DNA of 64,000 bases, from assembly GCF_900103955.1 (NCBI RefSeq), contig NZ_FNIL01000008.1, positions 62,001-126,000 on the forward strand. Reading direction: 5' to 3'. Position numbers and translations under genes: made by a program. This document shows positions 18,055 to 26,251 of this stretch, piece by piece. Under the pieces are notes generated by a model, which saw only the letters and a list, made by a program, of their open reading frames with translations, was not told the DNA's origin and made no database searches. The stretch comes from Alkalicoccus daliensis. Lineage in GTDB: Bacteria > Bacillota > Bacilli > Bacillales > Salisediminibacteriaceae. The stretch's first letter is position 1. Each line of letters opens with the position of its first letter.

Positions 18055-18163
18055 TACTGTCACCTCTTAAGATACAAATGTTTGTTTGTCTTATTGTATC
18101 ATAAATTTCTTTTATTGGGATTAAATCCCTTTTTATCATTCGGCCATTAAAAATCCTGCTCTT

Positions 18164-18208
18164 CACAAAAAAAGCTGGTCCCCCGAAGGGAAACCAGCTT
18201 TTTTTATT
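18164..18208 (-). terminator. Terminator of the betaine-binding lipoprotein gene
   Basis: Stem AAAAAAAGCTGGT with ACCAGCTTTTTTT around an inner loop (18167-18205). It sits just after the stop of the lipoprotein gene and has T-runs on both strands. Confidence 0.8.
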
Positions 18209-18212
18209 TTTA

Positions 18213-19196
18213 CTATCTATTCATCCACTCATCCACGAGATCCTGGTTCTCATCGATCCATTCTCTTGCGCCTTCAATATGCTCATCCGCGCTCTCAACA
18301 TAGTCGATCAGTTCTCCAATTTCCTCATCTTCCATCTTCCAGTTCTTTAACCATTCACTTACTTCCGGGAAGTCTTCCTCAAACCCGTGACGGGTTGCAT
18401 GGTGAATCTTTTCCACGCCGCCATACACATTTTCCGGATCCTCCAGGAACTTCAGGTCATAGTTTGAGAAAACCGAATGTGGGCTCCAAAGAGGTGCCAC
18501 AATAGCTTCTTCATTACGAATCGCATTGCCGATTTCATCGATCATTGCAGGTTCAGAACTTGGCTGGAGTACGAAATCAAGCTCGTATTCCTCAATTAAA
18601 TCTTCTGTCACTTCCATCGTTCCTGCACCTGGATCAAAACCGACGATTTCACCGTCAAACATATCTCTATGTTCATTAAGATCCTCTACACTGTTTACTT
18701 CTTCTACATATTCAGGAACAACGAGTCCTACTTTTGCGTTATCAAACCATGTTTCTTCTGAAAAGTTCACAGAATCCTGATACTGCTCCAGATAGTTGGC
18801 ATCCTGTACCGGCAGCCAGATTTCCAGATTGGCATCCAGTTCACCGTTTGCCAGAGCTTCCATAGTAAAGCCCATTTCCAGTAGGTTCAGGTTCACGTCA
18901 TAGCCTTCATCTTCCAGAATCACTTTCCACATGTTTGTCACGGCGATATTTTCCGCCCAGTTAATTTGAGAAAACGTTAATTCTTCTCCATTTCCCGCTG
19001 CTTCTTCATTATTGTTATTTTCATCTTCTGCTGCGTTTTCGTTCTCTTCGCTCTCATTCACTTCTGCTTCATTCTGGCTGTTGTTTGATTCTGCATCAGC
19101 CTGTTCTTCATTTGCATTCTCATTCGAATTTCCGCATGCAGCCAGTGTGCCCGCTGCAATTAGTGAAACGATTACACTTAGTCCTTTTTTCTTCAT
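18213..19196 (-). CDS. Glycine betaine-type ABC substrate-binding lipoprotein
   Basis: A 327-residue secreted lipoprotein of the OpuAC/ProX family (PF04069). The signal peptide MKKKGLSVIVSLIAAGTLAAC ends in a lipobox, followed by an extremely acidic, Asn/Glu-rich linker to about residue 75. The binding domain runs in the common order: INWAENIAVTNMWKVIL first, then KVGLVVPEYVEEV, GEIVGFDPGAGTMEV and APLWSPHSVFSNYDLKFLEDP. The Trp residues suit an aromatic cage for a quaternary ammonium. The start is ATG 19196; the operator at 19252 lies upstream. No ATPase or permease gene is adjacent, so it must work with a transporter encoded elsewhere. Being under GbsR, it probably captures choline or betaine. 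Confidence 0.88.
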   Translation of the reverse strand: MKKKGLSVIVSLIAAGTLAACGNSNENANEEQADAESNNSQNEAEVNESEENENAAEDENNNNEEAAGNGEELTFSQINWAENIAVTNMWKVILEDEGYDVNLNLLEMGFTMEALANGELDANLEIWLPVQDANYLEQYQDSVNFSEETWFDNAKVGLVVPEYVEEVNSVEDLNEHRDMFDGEIVGFDPGAGTMEVTEDLIEEYELDFVLQPSSEPAMIDEIGNAIRNEEAIVAPLWSPHSVFSNYDLKFLEDPENVYGGVEKIHHATRHGFEEDFPEVSEWLKNWKMEDEEIGELIDYVESADEHIEGAREWIDENQDLVDEWMNR

Positions 19197-19230
19197 CAAG
19201 TTAACCACTCTCCCCAGAATTTTTGGATGG

Positions 19231-19271
19231 AACATTAACAATATTAAATATGTTAAATAAAAATTTAACAA
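19231..19271 (-). promoter_or_regulatory. GbsR-type operator of the betaine-binding lipoprotein gene
   Basis: GTTAAATAAAAATTTAAC at 19252-19269, identical to the site before betA, with identity extending left through ATATTAAATA. It is about 55 bases upstream of the ATG. Confidence 0.75.
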
Positions 19272-19347
19272 AAAATCTATAGTTAACCTATCTCTTCGCA
19301 AGGAAGAGATAGAGGAAACATTCTTTCATTACACTGTCCGTAAATTA

Positions 19348-19896
19348 TTACTTCGCATCTTTCGGTAAAAACTCAAAAATTTCACCGCTGCGAATACTTC
19401 CAACTAAGCTGTCGAGCCAGCGGTAATACGTCTTGGAATCTTCCAGCTGGTCATAATACTTTTTTGCTTCGGCAACAATCTCCGGTGTGCTGGCAGAATC
19501 TTTAATCGCATCGATTAAATCCGTCTGCGCTTCTTCAATTGCTTCCATGTTCATTTTCACTTCCCGTTCCCACATGTGGCAGTAGAATGCCATGAAGGAG
19601 CGGAAGAAGTTCTTCTCCGCTGCATAAGTATGCTTCCGGGAGCCGCGGGTAAATGTTTTTTTGACCATTTCATTTTCCTGCAGCTTACGGACACTGGTAC
19701 TCATACTTGGTTTGCTCATTTCAAGCTCCGTGCGCATCTCATCAAGTGTCATCTGATCTTTAAAGTACATGGTGGCATATAAATTTGCAGCAGCCGGTGT
19801 GACACCGTAAATATCCATCGTCTCTGCAATTGCTCCAATTACTTTATCTTTGGCATCCTCGATTTTCGCTCTGGAAGCTTCGGTAGATTCATTCAT
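19348..19896 (-). CDS. gbsR: GbsR-type choline-responsive repressor
   Basis: A 182-residue MarR/GbsR-family regulator. The winged helix is at about residues 30-95, with the recognition part DEMRTELEMSKPSMSTSVRKLQENEMVKK, followed by GSRKHTYAAEKNFFRSFMAF and a helical C-terminal half that in B. subtilis GbsR holds the choline-binding aromatic site (here EDSKTYYRWLDSLV). GbsR represses choline-to-betaine genes until choline binds. It stands between the betaine-binding lipoprotein and the aldehyde dehydrogenase genes, and a dyad of the same type sits before its own start, so autoregulation is likely. Confidence 0.9.
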   Translation of the reverse strand: MNESTEASRAKIEDAKDKVIGAIAETMDIYGVTPAAANLYATMYFKDQMTLDEMRTELEMSKPSMSTSVRKLQENEMVKKTFTRGSRKHTYAAEKNFFRSFMAFYCHMWEREVKMNMEAIEEAQTDLIDAIKDSASTPEIVAEAKKYYDQLEDSKTYYRWLDSLVGSIRSGEIFEFLPKDAK

Positions 19897-19925
19897 ATAG
19901 TCGCTCCTTTGACCTAAAGTAAAGC

Positions 19926-19947
19926 GTGTTAAAATATTATTTAATTT
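19926..19947 (-). promoter_or_regulatory. GbsR-type operator before gbsR
   Basis: GTTAAAATATTATTTAAT at 19928-19945 is a looser copy of the dyad found before the other three betaine genes, about 30 bases upstream of the gbsR start. Confidence 0.6.
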
Positions 19948-20111
19948 TCTTTACAAACTTTATGTTACCGAATTCAAAACAAATGTCAATGGCAAAAGCA
20001 CAATTCAGGCAGATGAATTAAACAAATTATTCAGTAATAGTAAGGCTTAATCCTGTTTTAAATTCTTTCTGATTTTTTTTGTGGATGAGACTTTGACAGC
20101 AGGAAAAAGAC

Positions 20112-20150
20112 GTGTTAAGCTATTTTAAACGTTAAATATATTTTTAACAA
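20112..20150 (+). promoter_or_regulatory. GbsR-type operators before the aldehyde dehydrogenase gene
   Basis: GTTAAATATATTTTTAAC at 20131-20148, with a second half-copy GTGTTAAGCTATTTTAAAC directly to its left. Together with the betA promoter, this promoter has two adjacent dyads. Confidence 0.7.
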
Positions 20151-20183
20151 ACTTAATTTATCTTATTACTGGAGTTGACAAAT

Positions 20184-21656
20184 TTGAATTTAAAACCACA
20201 GCAGTATATTAATGGAGAATGGGTAGACGCTATATCAGGAAATACACGAGATATTATTAATCCATATAATCAGGAAGTAATTGCTAAGGCTCCTGAAGGG
20301 GACGAAGCAGATACGAAAGCAGCAATCGCTGCGGCAAGAGAAGCATTTGACCAGGGAGACTGGGCGGACACACCGGCAACGGAGCGGGGAGCAATCGTAA
20401 GAAAGATTGCGGAATTAATAGAAAGAGACAGGGAAGAACTTGCGGAACTGGAATCACTCGATACAGGAAAGACTGTTGAAGAAAGCCGCGGCGACATGGA
20501 CGACATTGCTGGAGTATTCCGCTATTATGCAGAAATCGCAGATAAAAACGGGGGAGAAATCATTGATGCTCCCGTACCGAATGCAATCAGCAAAGTCGTT
20601 CACGAACCAGTCGGTGTCTGTGCGCAGATCACACCTTGGAATTATCCGCTGCTACAGGCTTCCTGGAAGCTTGCGCCGGCACTTGCAACAGGCAATACAT
20701 TAGTTATGAAGCCAAGTGAAATTACGCCGCTTACGACGGTAAAAGTATTTCAGCTGATGGAAGAAGCGGGCGTCCCTGCAGGGGTTGCCAACCTTGTACT
20801 CGGCGCAGGGCACACAGTTGGTGCAGAATTATCAAGCAGCCTGGACGTGGATCTTATTTCTTTCACCGGCGGGATTGTGACCGGAAAGAAAATCATGCAG
20901 GCAGCAAGCGTAAATGTAAAGAAGCTGGCATTGGAGCTCGGCGGGAAAAACCCGAACATCATCTTTGCGGATGCCGATTTCGATATCGCTGTAGACCAGG
21001 CATTAAACGGAGTGTTCTTCCACGCAGGGCAGATCTGCTCCGCCGGCACAAGACTGATTGTAGAAGAAAGCATTCATGATAAATTTGTAGACGCGCTGGT
21101 GGCACGCGTGAAAAAATTCAAGCTCGGCAGCGGGTTTGAAGAAGATACGCAGATGGGGCCGCTGATTTCCGCAGAACACCTTGCGAAAGTGGAAGCGTAT
21201 GTAGAAGCTGGAATCAAAGAAGGTGCCACACTTGCTGTCGGCGGCAGCCGTCCGGAAGATCCGGAACTCCAAAAAGGCTTTTTCTATCTGCCGACGATTT
21301 TTACAGATTGCACTACAGACATGAACGTCGTGCAGGATGAAGCATTCGGTCCTGTGATTACCGTGGAGAAATTCCAGACAGAAGAGGAAGCTGTGAAACT
21401 TTCCAACGACTCGATCTACGGCCTCGCCGGCGGCGTCTGGACGAACGACATTGCCAAAGCAGAGCGCTGCGTAAAGAAAATGCGCATGGGTACGGTATGG
21501 ATCAATGAATTCAATCTGTACTTCCCGCACGCACCGTGGGGCGGCTACAAGCAGTCGGGTATCGGCCGTGAGCTTGGAAAGCTCGGGATTGAAGAATATA
21601 CAGAAACAAAGCATATTTTTCACAACCTGAAGCCAGCACCGCTGAACTGGTTTTAA
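20184..21656 (+). CDS. gbsA: Betaine aldehyde dehydrogenase
   Basis: A 490-residue NAD-dependent aldehyde dehydrogenase that makes the final oxidation of betaine aldehyde to glycine betaine in the cytoplasm. Catalytic residues are Glu251 in LELGGKNPN and Cys285 in FHAGQICSAGTR; the cofactor motif [13 protein letters not shown] and C-terminal [15 protein letters not shown] are typical of BADH. I use the TTG at 20184, nine bases after GGAG; the TTG at 20175 abuts that site and cannot use it. The gene is monocistronic, divergent from gbsR, with a GbsR operator pair upstream and a terminator behind. A close paralogue lies at 60508. Confidence 0.93.
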   Translation: MNLKPQQYINGEWVDAISGNTRDIINPYNQEVIAKAPEGDEADTKAAIAAAREAFDQGDWADTPATERGAIVRKIAELIERDREELAELESLDTGKTVEESRGDMDDIAGVFRYYAEIADKNGGEIIDAPVPNAISKVVHEPVGVCAQITPWNYPLLQASWKLAPALATGNTLVMKPSEITPLTTVKVFQLMEEAGVPAGVANLVLGAGHTVGAELSSSLDVDLISFTGGIVTGKKIMQAASVNVKKLALELGGKNPNIIFADADFDIAVDQALNGVFFHAGQICSAGTRLIVEESIHDKFVDALVARVKKFKLGSGFEEDTQMGPLISAEHLAKVEAYVEAGIKEGATLAVGGSRPEDPELQKGFFYLPTIFTDCTTDMNVVQDEAFGPVITVEKFQTEEEAVKLSNDSIYGLAGGVWTNDIAKAERCVKKMRMGTVWINEFNLYFPHAPWGGYKQSGIGRELGKLGIEEYTETKHIFHNLKPAPLNWF

Positions 21657-21684
21657 TCTCTTTCAAAAAATAAATTATTAGAAA

Positions 21685-21736
21685 ACTGCCGGTAAGTCTT
21701 TGCGAAAAAGACCTGCCGGCAGTTTTTTTATTTAAA
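21685..21736 (+). terminator. Terminator after gbsA
   Basis: Stem AACTGCCGG with CCGGCAGTT around an inner AGTCTTTGCGAAAAAGAC hairpin, followed by seven T residues. Confidence 0.85.
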
Positions 21737-21776
21737 TTAGGCTACCTTGAAAATAAAAGTTCCGCTAAAAAGAAGT

Positions 21777-21909
21777 AATACTGCTGCTTCACTTTCGGAG
21801 AGGCTTACCCAAGGGCTTGTTCTCGACTAATTTTGACGGAAAGAACGTCCGCCAACATGGATTCTCCAACTGCGCTCGTGCGTCCTCTCCTTCGTTACAC
21901 AGCAGTATT
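21777..21909. repeat. MITE-like intergenic element bounded by inverted repeats
   Basis: A 133-bp segment bounded by a perfect 10-bp inverted repeat (AATACTGCTG / CAGCAGTATT). Its inside carries CTTACCCAAGGGCTTGTTCT, which recurs in altered form at 39190-39210, and ACTGCGCT, which recurs at 35069, 37898 and 39238. No coding frame. It appears to be one copy of a dispersed, degenerate intergenic repeat family. Confidence 0.55.
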
Positions 21910-22205
21910 AACTTTCATACTTCATGGTGCAAAAATTTTGCATGAGTGTCTCTGTTAAAGGATAGTGTTGATATAAGAAAGGTACGCCTAAGGCTCTTTT
22001 TTCTTTGCTTGCCGCGGAGAAAACCTTCAGCTATCCCTTCCTTTCGTCCGGGATGATCTTCACGCTTTCTTTTTCCGCAGGCGTCTAAACCACCTTAGCT
22101 GCAATATATATTTTCGCAAAGCAGCCGAAGTTCAAAGTGAAATTCTACCTACATATCCAATTGAATTTTGCTATAATCCTTCTAGAGAGAACGGGGGGGA
22201 TAATC
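21910..22205. other. Intergenic gap before the malate two-component genes
   Basis: About 300 bases without a gene. The part at 21985-22110 is GC-richer and pyrimidine-rich on this strand (TTTGCTTGCCGCGGAGAAAA, then CTTTCTTTTTCCGCAGGCGT) and may be another degenerate intergenic repeat. The promoter of the kinase gene should lie at about 22130-22180. Confidence 0.35.
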
Positions 22206-23813
22206 TTGAAGCGGAAATTCGGATTGAGTACTATTATCACACTGTTCGTCTGCATAGTTGTATTGGTGTCTTTACTGGTGACAGATATTTTGATATCCAC
22301 CTCTACAAGTGAACGGATCCAGGAGAGTGAGGAAGAAAAGGCACTGCTTGTTTCCCGGACAGTAGCGGAATCATCCATCGTGGCAGAAAGTCTGGCCGCA
22401 GGGGAACCTACAGAAGAAATCCAGGCCTATACCAATGAAGTGCAGTCAATTACGGAACTGCTGTTTGTCGTGGTCATGGATATGGAAGCGATCCGCTATA
22501 CGCATCCCACCCCGGAAAGAATCGGTCTACCTTTTGCGGGAGGAGATGAAGAAGAAGTGCTGGAAGGGGAAGAGTATGTATCGATCTCTGAAGGGACGCT
22601 TGGAGAATCTTTAAGGGCTTTTACACCGATTTATGATGACTTTGGCAACCAGCTTGGAGCTGTTGTTGTGGGGATTTCTCTGGAAAATGTTGATCTCGCC
22701 CTCCAGGAAAATCACTGGAACATCGTTAACGGGAGTCTGGTAGGAATTATTGTAGGTATTCTGGGAGCACTTTTACTCGCAGGATATATTAAGAGAATTT
22801 TATTCGGCCTGGAGCCTTATGAAATTTCCAAGCTGCTGGAGGAACGGAGTGCGATGCTGCAGTCAGTGCATGAGGGAATTGTGGCGGTCGATGAGCAGCA
22901 AAAAATTACGTTAGTCAATCAATCGGCGCTTCAATTATTTCGGCAGGCTGGACTTCCTGAGCAGCCAATCGGCATGAAGATTACAGATTTTATGCCGAAT
23001 ACAAAGCTGGACCGGGTCATGGAAACAGAGGATGCTGAACGGGATGAAGAACAGACGTTAAATGGAATAGCGATCTTAACGAATCGTGAGCCGATTATTG
23101 TGAACGGGGAAGTAGTTGGTGCCATTGCCACTTTCCGCGACAAAACGGAAGTAAACCAGCTGGCCCAGCAGTTAACAGGGGTGAAAACCTATATTGAGGC
23201 GCTCCGTGCACAAACCCATGAATTTATGAACAGGCTGCATGTTATTCTTGGTATGGTACAGATGGAAGCATATGACGAGCTGATAGAATTCATCCGGAAA
23301 ATAATTGATTTGAAAAAGCAGGATGCTGACATAGTTACCAAAAGAGTAAAAGATCCAGTTCTGGCAGGTTTTTTCATGGGAAAGATGAGTTACGCCAGAG
23401 AAAGAAATGTCACATTTATCATATCCCCTGAAACGAAAATCAGCCGGGAGCTGGACGTAGGCATTAGTAAAGAACTGATTACGATCATTGGAAATCTCGT
23501 AGATAATGCGATTGAATCACTTGCCAATACGCTGGAAAAAGAAATTTCGCTGGAGATTATAGAAAAAGAAGATAAACTGCAGATTACAGTTGCGGATAAC
23601 GGTCCCGGAATCAGCCGGGAAAATGTGAAGCAGATTTTTGAGAAAGGCTTCTCTACGAAAGGGACCAACAGAGGATTCGGCCTTTATTTAATGAAGCAAA
23701 GTATGGAAAAACTAAATGGAACCTTTGAGGTTGATTCAAATGAAGAAGGTACCATATTTAAGGTGGAAGTGGAGCATATCACAAAGGGGAAGGAGGAGGA
23801 AGATGACGATTAA
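22206..23813 (+). CDS. CitA/DcuS/MalK-family sensor histidine kinase
   Basis: A 535-residue membrane kinase that senses C4-dicarboxylates or citrate outside the cell. Order: first membrane helix (about 9-30), an extracellular sensor domain of about 140 residues, second membrane helix IVNGSLVGIIVGILGALLLAGYI (about 175-198), a cytoplasmic PAS domain (about 215-315), the phospho-acceptor His338 in AQTHEFMNRLHVILGM, and a C-terminal ATPase (NLVDNAIESL, DNGPGIS, GFGLYLM). I start at TTG 22206 after GGGGGGA; the frame extends 23 codons upstream to an ATG without a site. The stop overlaps the response regulator. Downstream malate genes suggest malate as signal, as for B. subtilis MalK. Confidence 0.88.
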   Translation: MKRKFGLSTIITLFVCIVVLVSLLVTDILISTSTSERIQESEEEKALLVSRTVAESSIVAESLAAGEPTEEIQAYTNEVQSITELLFVVVMDMEAIRYTHPTPERIGLPFAGGDEEEVLEGEEYVSISEGTLGESLRAFTPIYDDFGNQLGAVVVGISLENVDLALQENHWNIVNGSLVGIIVGILGALLLAGYIKRILFGLEPYEISKLLEERSAMLQSVHEGIVAVDEQQKITLVNQSALQLFRQAGLPEQPIGMKITDFMPNTKLDRVMETEDAERDEEQTLNGIAILTNREPIIVNGEVVGAIATFRDKTEVNQLAQQLTGVKTYIEALRAQTHEFMNRLHVILGMVQMEAYDELIEFIRKIIDLKKQDADIVTKRVKDPVLAGFFMGKMSYARERNVTFIISPETKISRELDVGISKELITIIGNLVDNAIESLANTLEKEISLEIIEKEDKLQITVADNGPGISRENVKQIFEKGFSTKGTNRGFGLYLMKQSMEKLNGTFEVDSNEEGTIFKVEVEHITKGKEEEDDD

Positions 23814-24516
23814 AGTGCTGATTGTAGAAGATGACCCCATGGTGGCGGAATTTAATAAACGATACCTCCATATGATTGAAGGTTATGAACTGCTCGGTAT
23901 CGCCGGATCTGCGGAAGAAGCTACACAGTGGCTGAAAGAAAAGGGAAATGAGATTCACCTGATGCTGCTGGACGTATATATGCCGGGGCAGACCGGACTG
24001 GAAATGCTCTCCGCGATCCGGGAAAAAGCACTGCCGATTGACGTGATTTTGATTACCGCCGCAGATGATACGGAAAATATACAGACGGCTCTCCATTACG
24101 GGGCGATCGATTATTTAATTAAGCCTTTTGAATTTGACCGGTTCAAGCAGGCACTCCTGCTTTATAAAGAAAAATTTGAACTGATGCACGGACGTGAGAG
24201 CCTGAATCAAAAAGAGCTGGATCAAAAATTATTAAGGGCAAAGCAGGAGAAATTGCTGGAGCAGAAGGTGCTAGCAAAAGGATTAACAAAAAGCACCCTG
24301 GCTGCGATTATGGAAAAGCTCCCGAAAGAAAAATCGTTTACTACGGACGAAATTGCCAGGTCCACAGGCATTTCCAGAGTGTCAGTAAGGAAGTACCTTT
24401 TCTTCCTCGAGGAAATCGAAGTGCTGGAAGAAACATTAACCTACGGGATCGGCAGGCCAGTCTCTCATTACAAATACAAAGGAAACAGCAAAAATGTAGA
24501 TGCCTATCTGAAATGA
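23803..24516 (+). CDS. CitB/DcuR/MalR-family response regulator
   Basis: A 237-residue response regulator. The receiver domain has the acidic pair VEDDP, the phosphorylated Asp57 in LMLLDVYMPG and the Lys in YLIKPFEF. A linker with a coiled-coil look (LDQKLLRAKQEKLLEQ) joins it to a C-terminal helix-turn-helix, FTTDEIARSTGISRVSVRKYLFFLE. The ATG follows AAGGAGGAGG and overlaps the kinase stop by 11 bases, so translation is coupled. It should activate the malic enzyme-transporter operon that starts about 500 bases downstream, by analogy with B. subtilis MalR. Confidence 0.9.
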   Translation: MTIKVLIVEDDPMVAEFNKRYLHMIEGYELLGIAGSAEEATQWLKEKGNEIHLMLLDVYMPGQTGLEMLSAIREKALPIDVILITAADDTENIQTALHYGAIDYLIKPFEFDRFKQALLLYKEKFELMHGRESLNQKELDQKLLRAKQEKLLEQKVLAKGLTKSTLAAIMEKLPKEKSFTTDEIARSTGISRVSVRKYLFFLEEIEVLEETLTYGIGRPVSHYKYKGNSKNVDAYLK

Positions 24517-24548
24517 CTCAACACTTTGTGTTGGGTTATTTTTTATTG
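24513..24548 (+). terminator. Terminator after the response regulator
   Basis: Stem ACTCAACAC TTT GTGTTGGGT overlapping the stop codon and followed by TATTTTTTATT. Confidence 0.6.
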
Positions 24549-24644
24549 CCTGGGAAATAATCATCTGCTTTTTTGTGGACGAACGCCGAGGTATCTGTGG
24601 AGGCAGGAGGAATGAAGAGGAGAGGGCGGGGTGAGGTACTTATT

Positions 24645-24820
24645 TGCTAATAACAGATTCACATCTACTAATGACAGATAAACGGGGAAATAGCGTACTT
24701 AAAATCAGATTCCTTCTTTTTAGTAACAGATACACACATTAATAACAGAATATCCCCTGCTAAAAGCAGATAATACGTCATCGTGTATAGATAACGGCTG
24801 CTAATGACAGAATACGAGGA
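24645..24820. repeat. Cluster of degenerate AACAGAT-type repeats
   Basis: Seven or eight irregular units of 17-27 bases, each built on TAATAACAGAT or a variant: CTAATAACAGATT, CTAATGACAGATA, TTAAAATCAGATT, TAGTAACAGATA, TTAATAACAGAAT, CTAAAAGCAGATA, CTAATGACAGAAT. No gene is evident on either strand. The layout is like the larger array at 55.2 kb but with a different unit. Confidence 0.65.
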
Positions 24821-25000
24821 CCTTATCCATGCCCAAAAGCCATATTGAATTTTCATGCCCGGTCTATTGAATGAAAATGCAAATAAAGAACTTTTGTTCC
24901 TGCCCGGGAAATGCTCCTGTGCTTTTTTTAATTACAAAAAGAATTCATTAATTTTATAACCTTTCTCCAGTGGAAAAGATGCACTAAGCTGAATCTTATA

Positions 25001-25015
25001 TTGGAAACGGTTACA
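25001..25015 (+). promoter_or_regulatory. Candidate cre (CcpA) site before the malic enzyme gene
   Basis: TTGGAAACGGTTACA fits the B. subtilis cre consensus WTGNAANCGNWNNCA at every fixed position. It lies about 18 bases before the start codon, between the promoter and the ribosome binding site, a position that suits roadblock repression by CcpA when glucose is present. Confidence 0.6.
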
Positions 25016-25032
25016 AATAGAGGAGGCAGATC

Positions 25033-26223
25033 ATGAGTAGACAAAATTTGCGGGAAGAAGCTGTAGAGCTTCACCGATATCACGCAGGAAAAATTGAAAT
25101 CACGAGCAAAATCAAGATCGACGACGCAAAAGGGCTGAGTCTCGCGTACACGCCGGGCGTAGGAGATGTCTGCCGGGAAATCGTGGAGCAGCCGGAGAAA
25201 GCGGATACGCTGACTGCCAGAGGAAATATGGTGGCCGTGGTGACAGACGGCACAGCAGTGCTTGGCCTGGGAGATATCGGTCCGAAAGCAGCGATACCGG
25301 TGATGGAAGGGAAAAGCCTTCTCTTTAAAAAGTTCGCAGATATTGATGCAGTGCCGCTCAGCCTCGACACAAAAAACACGGATGAAATTGTAAGCATTAT
25401 CAAAGCACTGCAGCCAAGCTTCAGCGGAATTAATTTAGAAGACATTTCTGCACCACGCTGCTTTGAAATAGAAGAGCGGTTGATTAAAGAGCTCGACATT
25501 CCAGTTTTTCACGATGATCAGCACGGAACAGCTATTGTTGTTCTCGCAGGATTATATAACGCGCTGAAAGTAGTCGGCAAAACGCATAAAAATATAAAAA
25601 TAGTCATTAACGGCGCCGGAGCAGCCGGCATTTCCATTGCGAAGCTTCTGCTGCATGCAGGTTTTAAAGATATTACTCTCGTCAGTCTGGAAGGCGTGGT
25701 CAGCCAAGGAGAGAAGTGGCTGAACACAGCGCAGGTGAAAATCGCAGAAGAAACAAATAAAAAACGAATTACAGGCACCCTCCATGATGCCATTCAGGAG
25801 GCAGATGTTTTTGTAGGAGTATCAGCCCCGGGAGTAATGAAACAGGAGCACATTAAAGCGATGAAAAAAGATCCCATCGTATTTGCGATGGCAAACCCGA
25901 TCCCGGAAATTTATCCGGAGGAAGCACTGGAAGCAGGAGCGGCAGTAGTCGGAACAGGAAGGTCGGATTATCCGAATCAAGTAAATAATCTGCTTGCGTT
26001 TCCAGGCATATTCCGCGGCGCACTTGATGCAAAGGCAAAAAATATAACAGTGAATATGAAGGTGGCAGCAGCGATGGCGATAGCCAATACAATTCCCGCA
26101 ACGGACCTCCGCCCTGCCTACATTATTCCAGATGCACTCGATGAAAGAGTCGCAATGCTCGTGGCAAAAGCGGTAAGAAATGCAGCGAATCAAGAGAAAA
26201 AAGGAATCATTTCAGTGTCATAA
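25033..26223 (+). CDS. NAD(P)-dependent malic enzyme
   Basis: A 396-residue short-type malic enzyme that decarboxylates malate to pyruvate with reduction of NAD(P). Visible parts are the N-terminal SLAYTPGVGDVCREI with its catalytic Tyr, GLGDIGPKAAIPVMEGKSLLFKKF with the catalytic Lys, the metal site NLEDISAPRC and DDQHGTA, and the nucleotide-binding INGAGAAGISIAKLL. Length is that of B. subtilis YtsJ/MaeA-class short forms. The ATG follows AGAGGAGG. First gene of a probable three-gene operon with the transporter and PEP carboxykinase, preceded by a candidate cre site and downstream of a MalKR-like pair. Confidence 0.93.
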   Translation: MSRQNLREEAVELHRYHAGKIEITSKIKIDDAKGLSLAYTPGVGDVCREIVEQPEKADTLTARGNMVAVVTDGTAVLGLGDIGPKAAIPVMEGKSLLFKKFADIDAVPLSLDTKNTDEIVSIIKALQPSFSGINLEDISAPRCFEIEERLIKELDIPVFHDDQHGTAIVVLAGLYNALKVVGKTHKNIKIVINGAGAAGISIAKLLLHAGFKDITLVSLEGVVSQGEKWLNTAQVKIAEETNKKRITGTLHDAIQEADVFVGVSAPGVMKQEHIKAMKKDPIVFAMANPIPEIYPEEALEAGAAVVGTGRSDYPNQVNNLLAFPGIFRGALDAKAKNITVNMKVAAAMAIANTIPATDLRPAYIIPDALDERVAMLVAKAVRNAANQEKKGIISVS

Positions 26224-26251
26224 ATATAACAGATAACGAGGAGGAACCAGC

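Noticed and set aside
24668-24856. Minus-strand 62-codon frame across the AACAGAT repeats
   Set aside because: It lies on the repeats, has no ribosome binding site and the translation looks like low-complexity Ser/Tyr/Leu.
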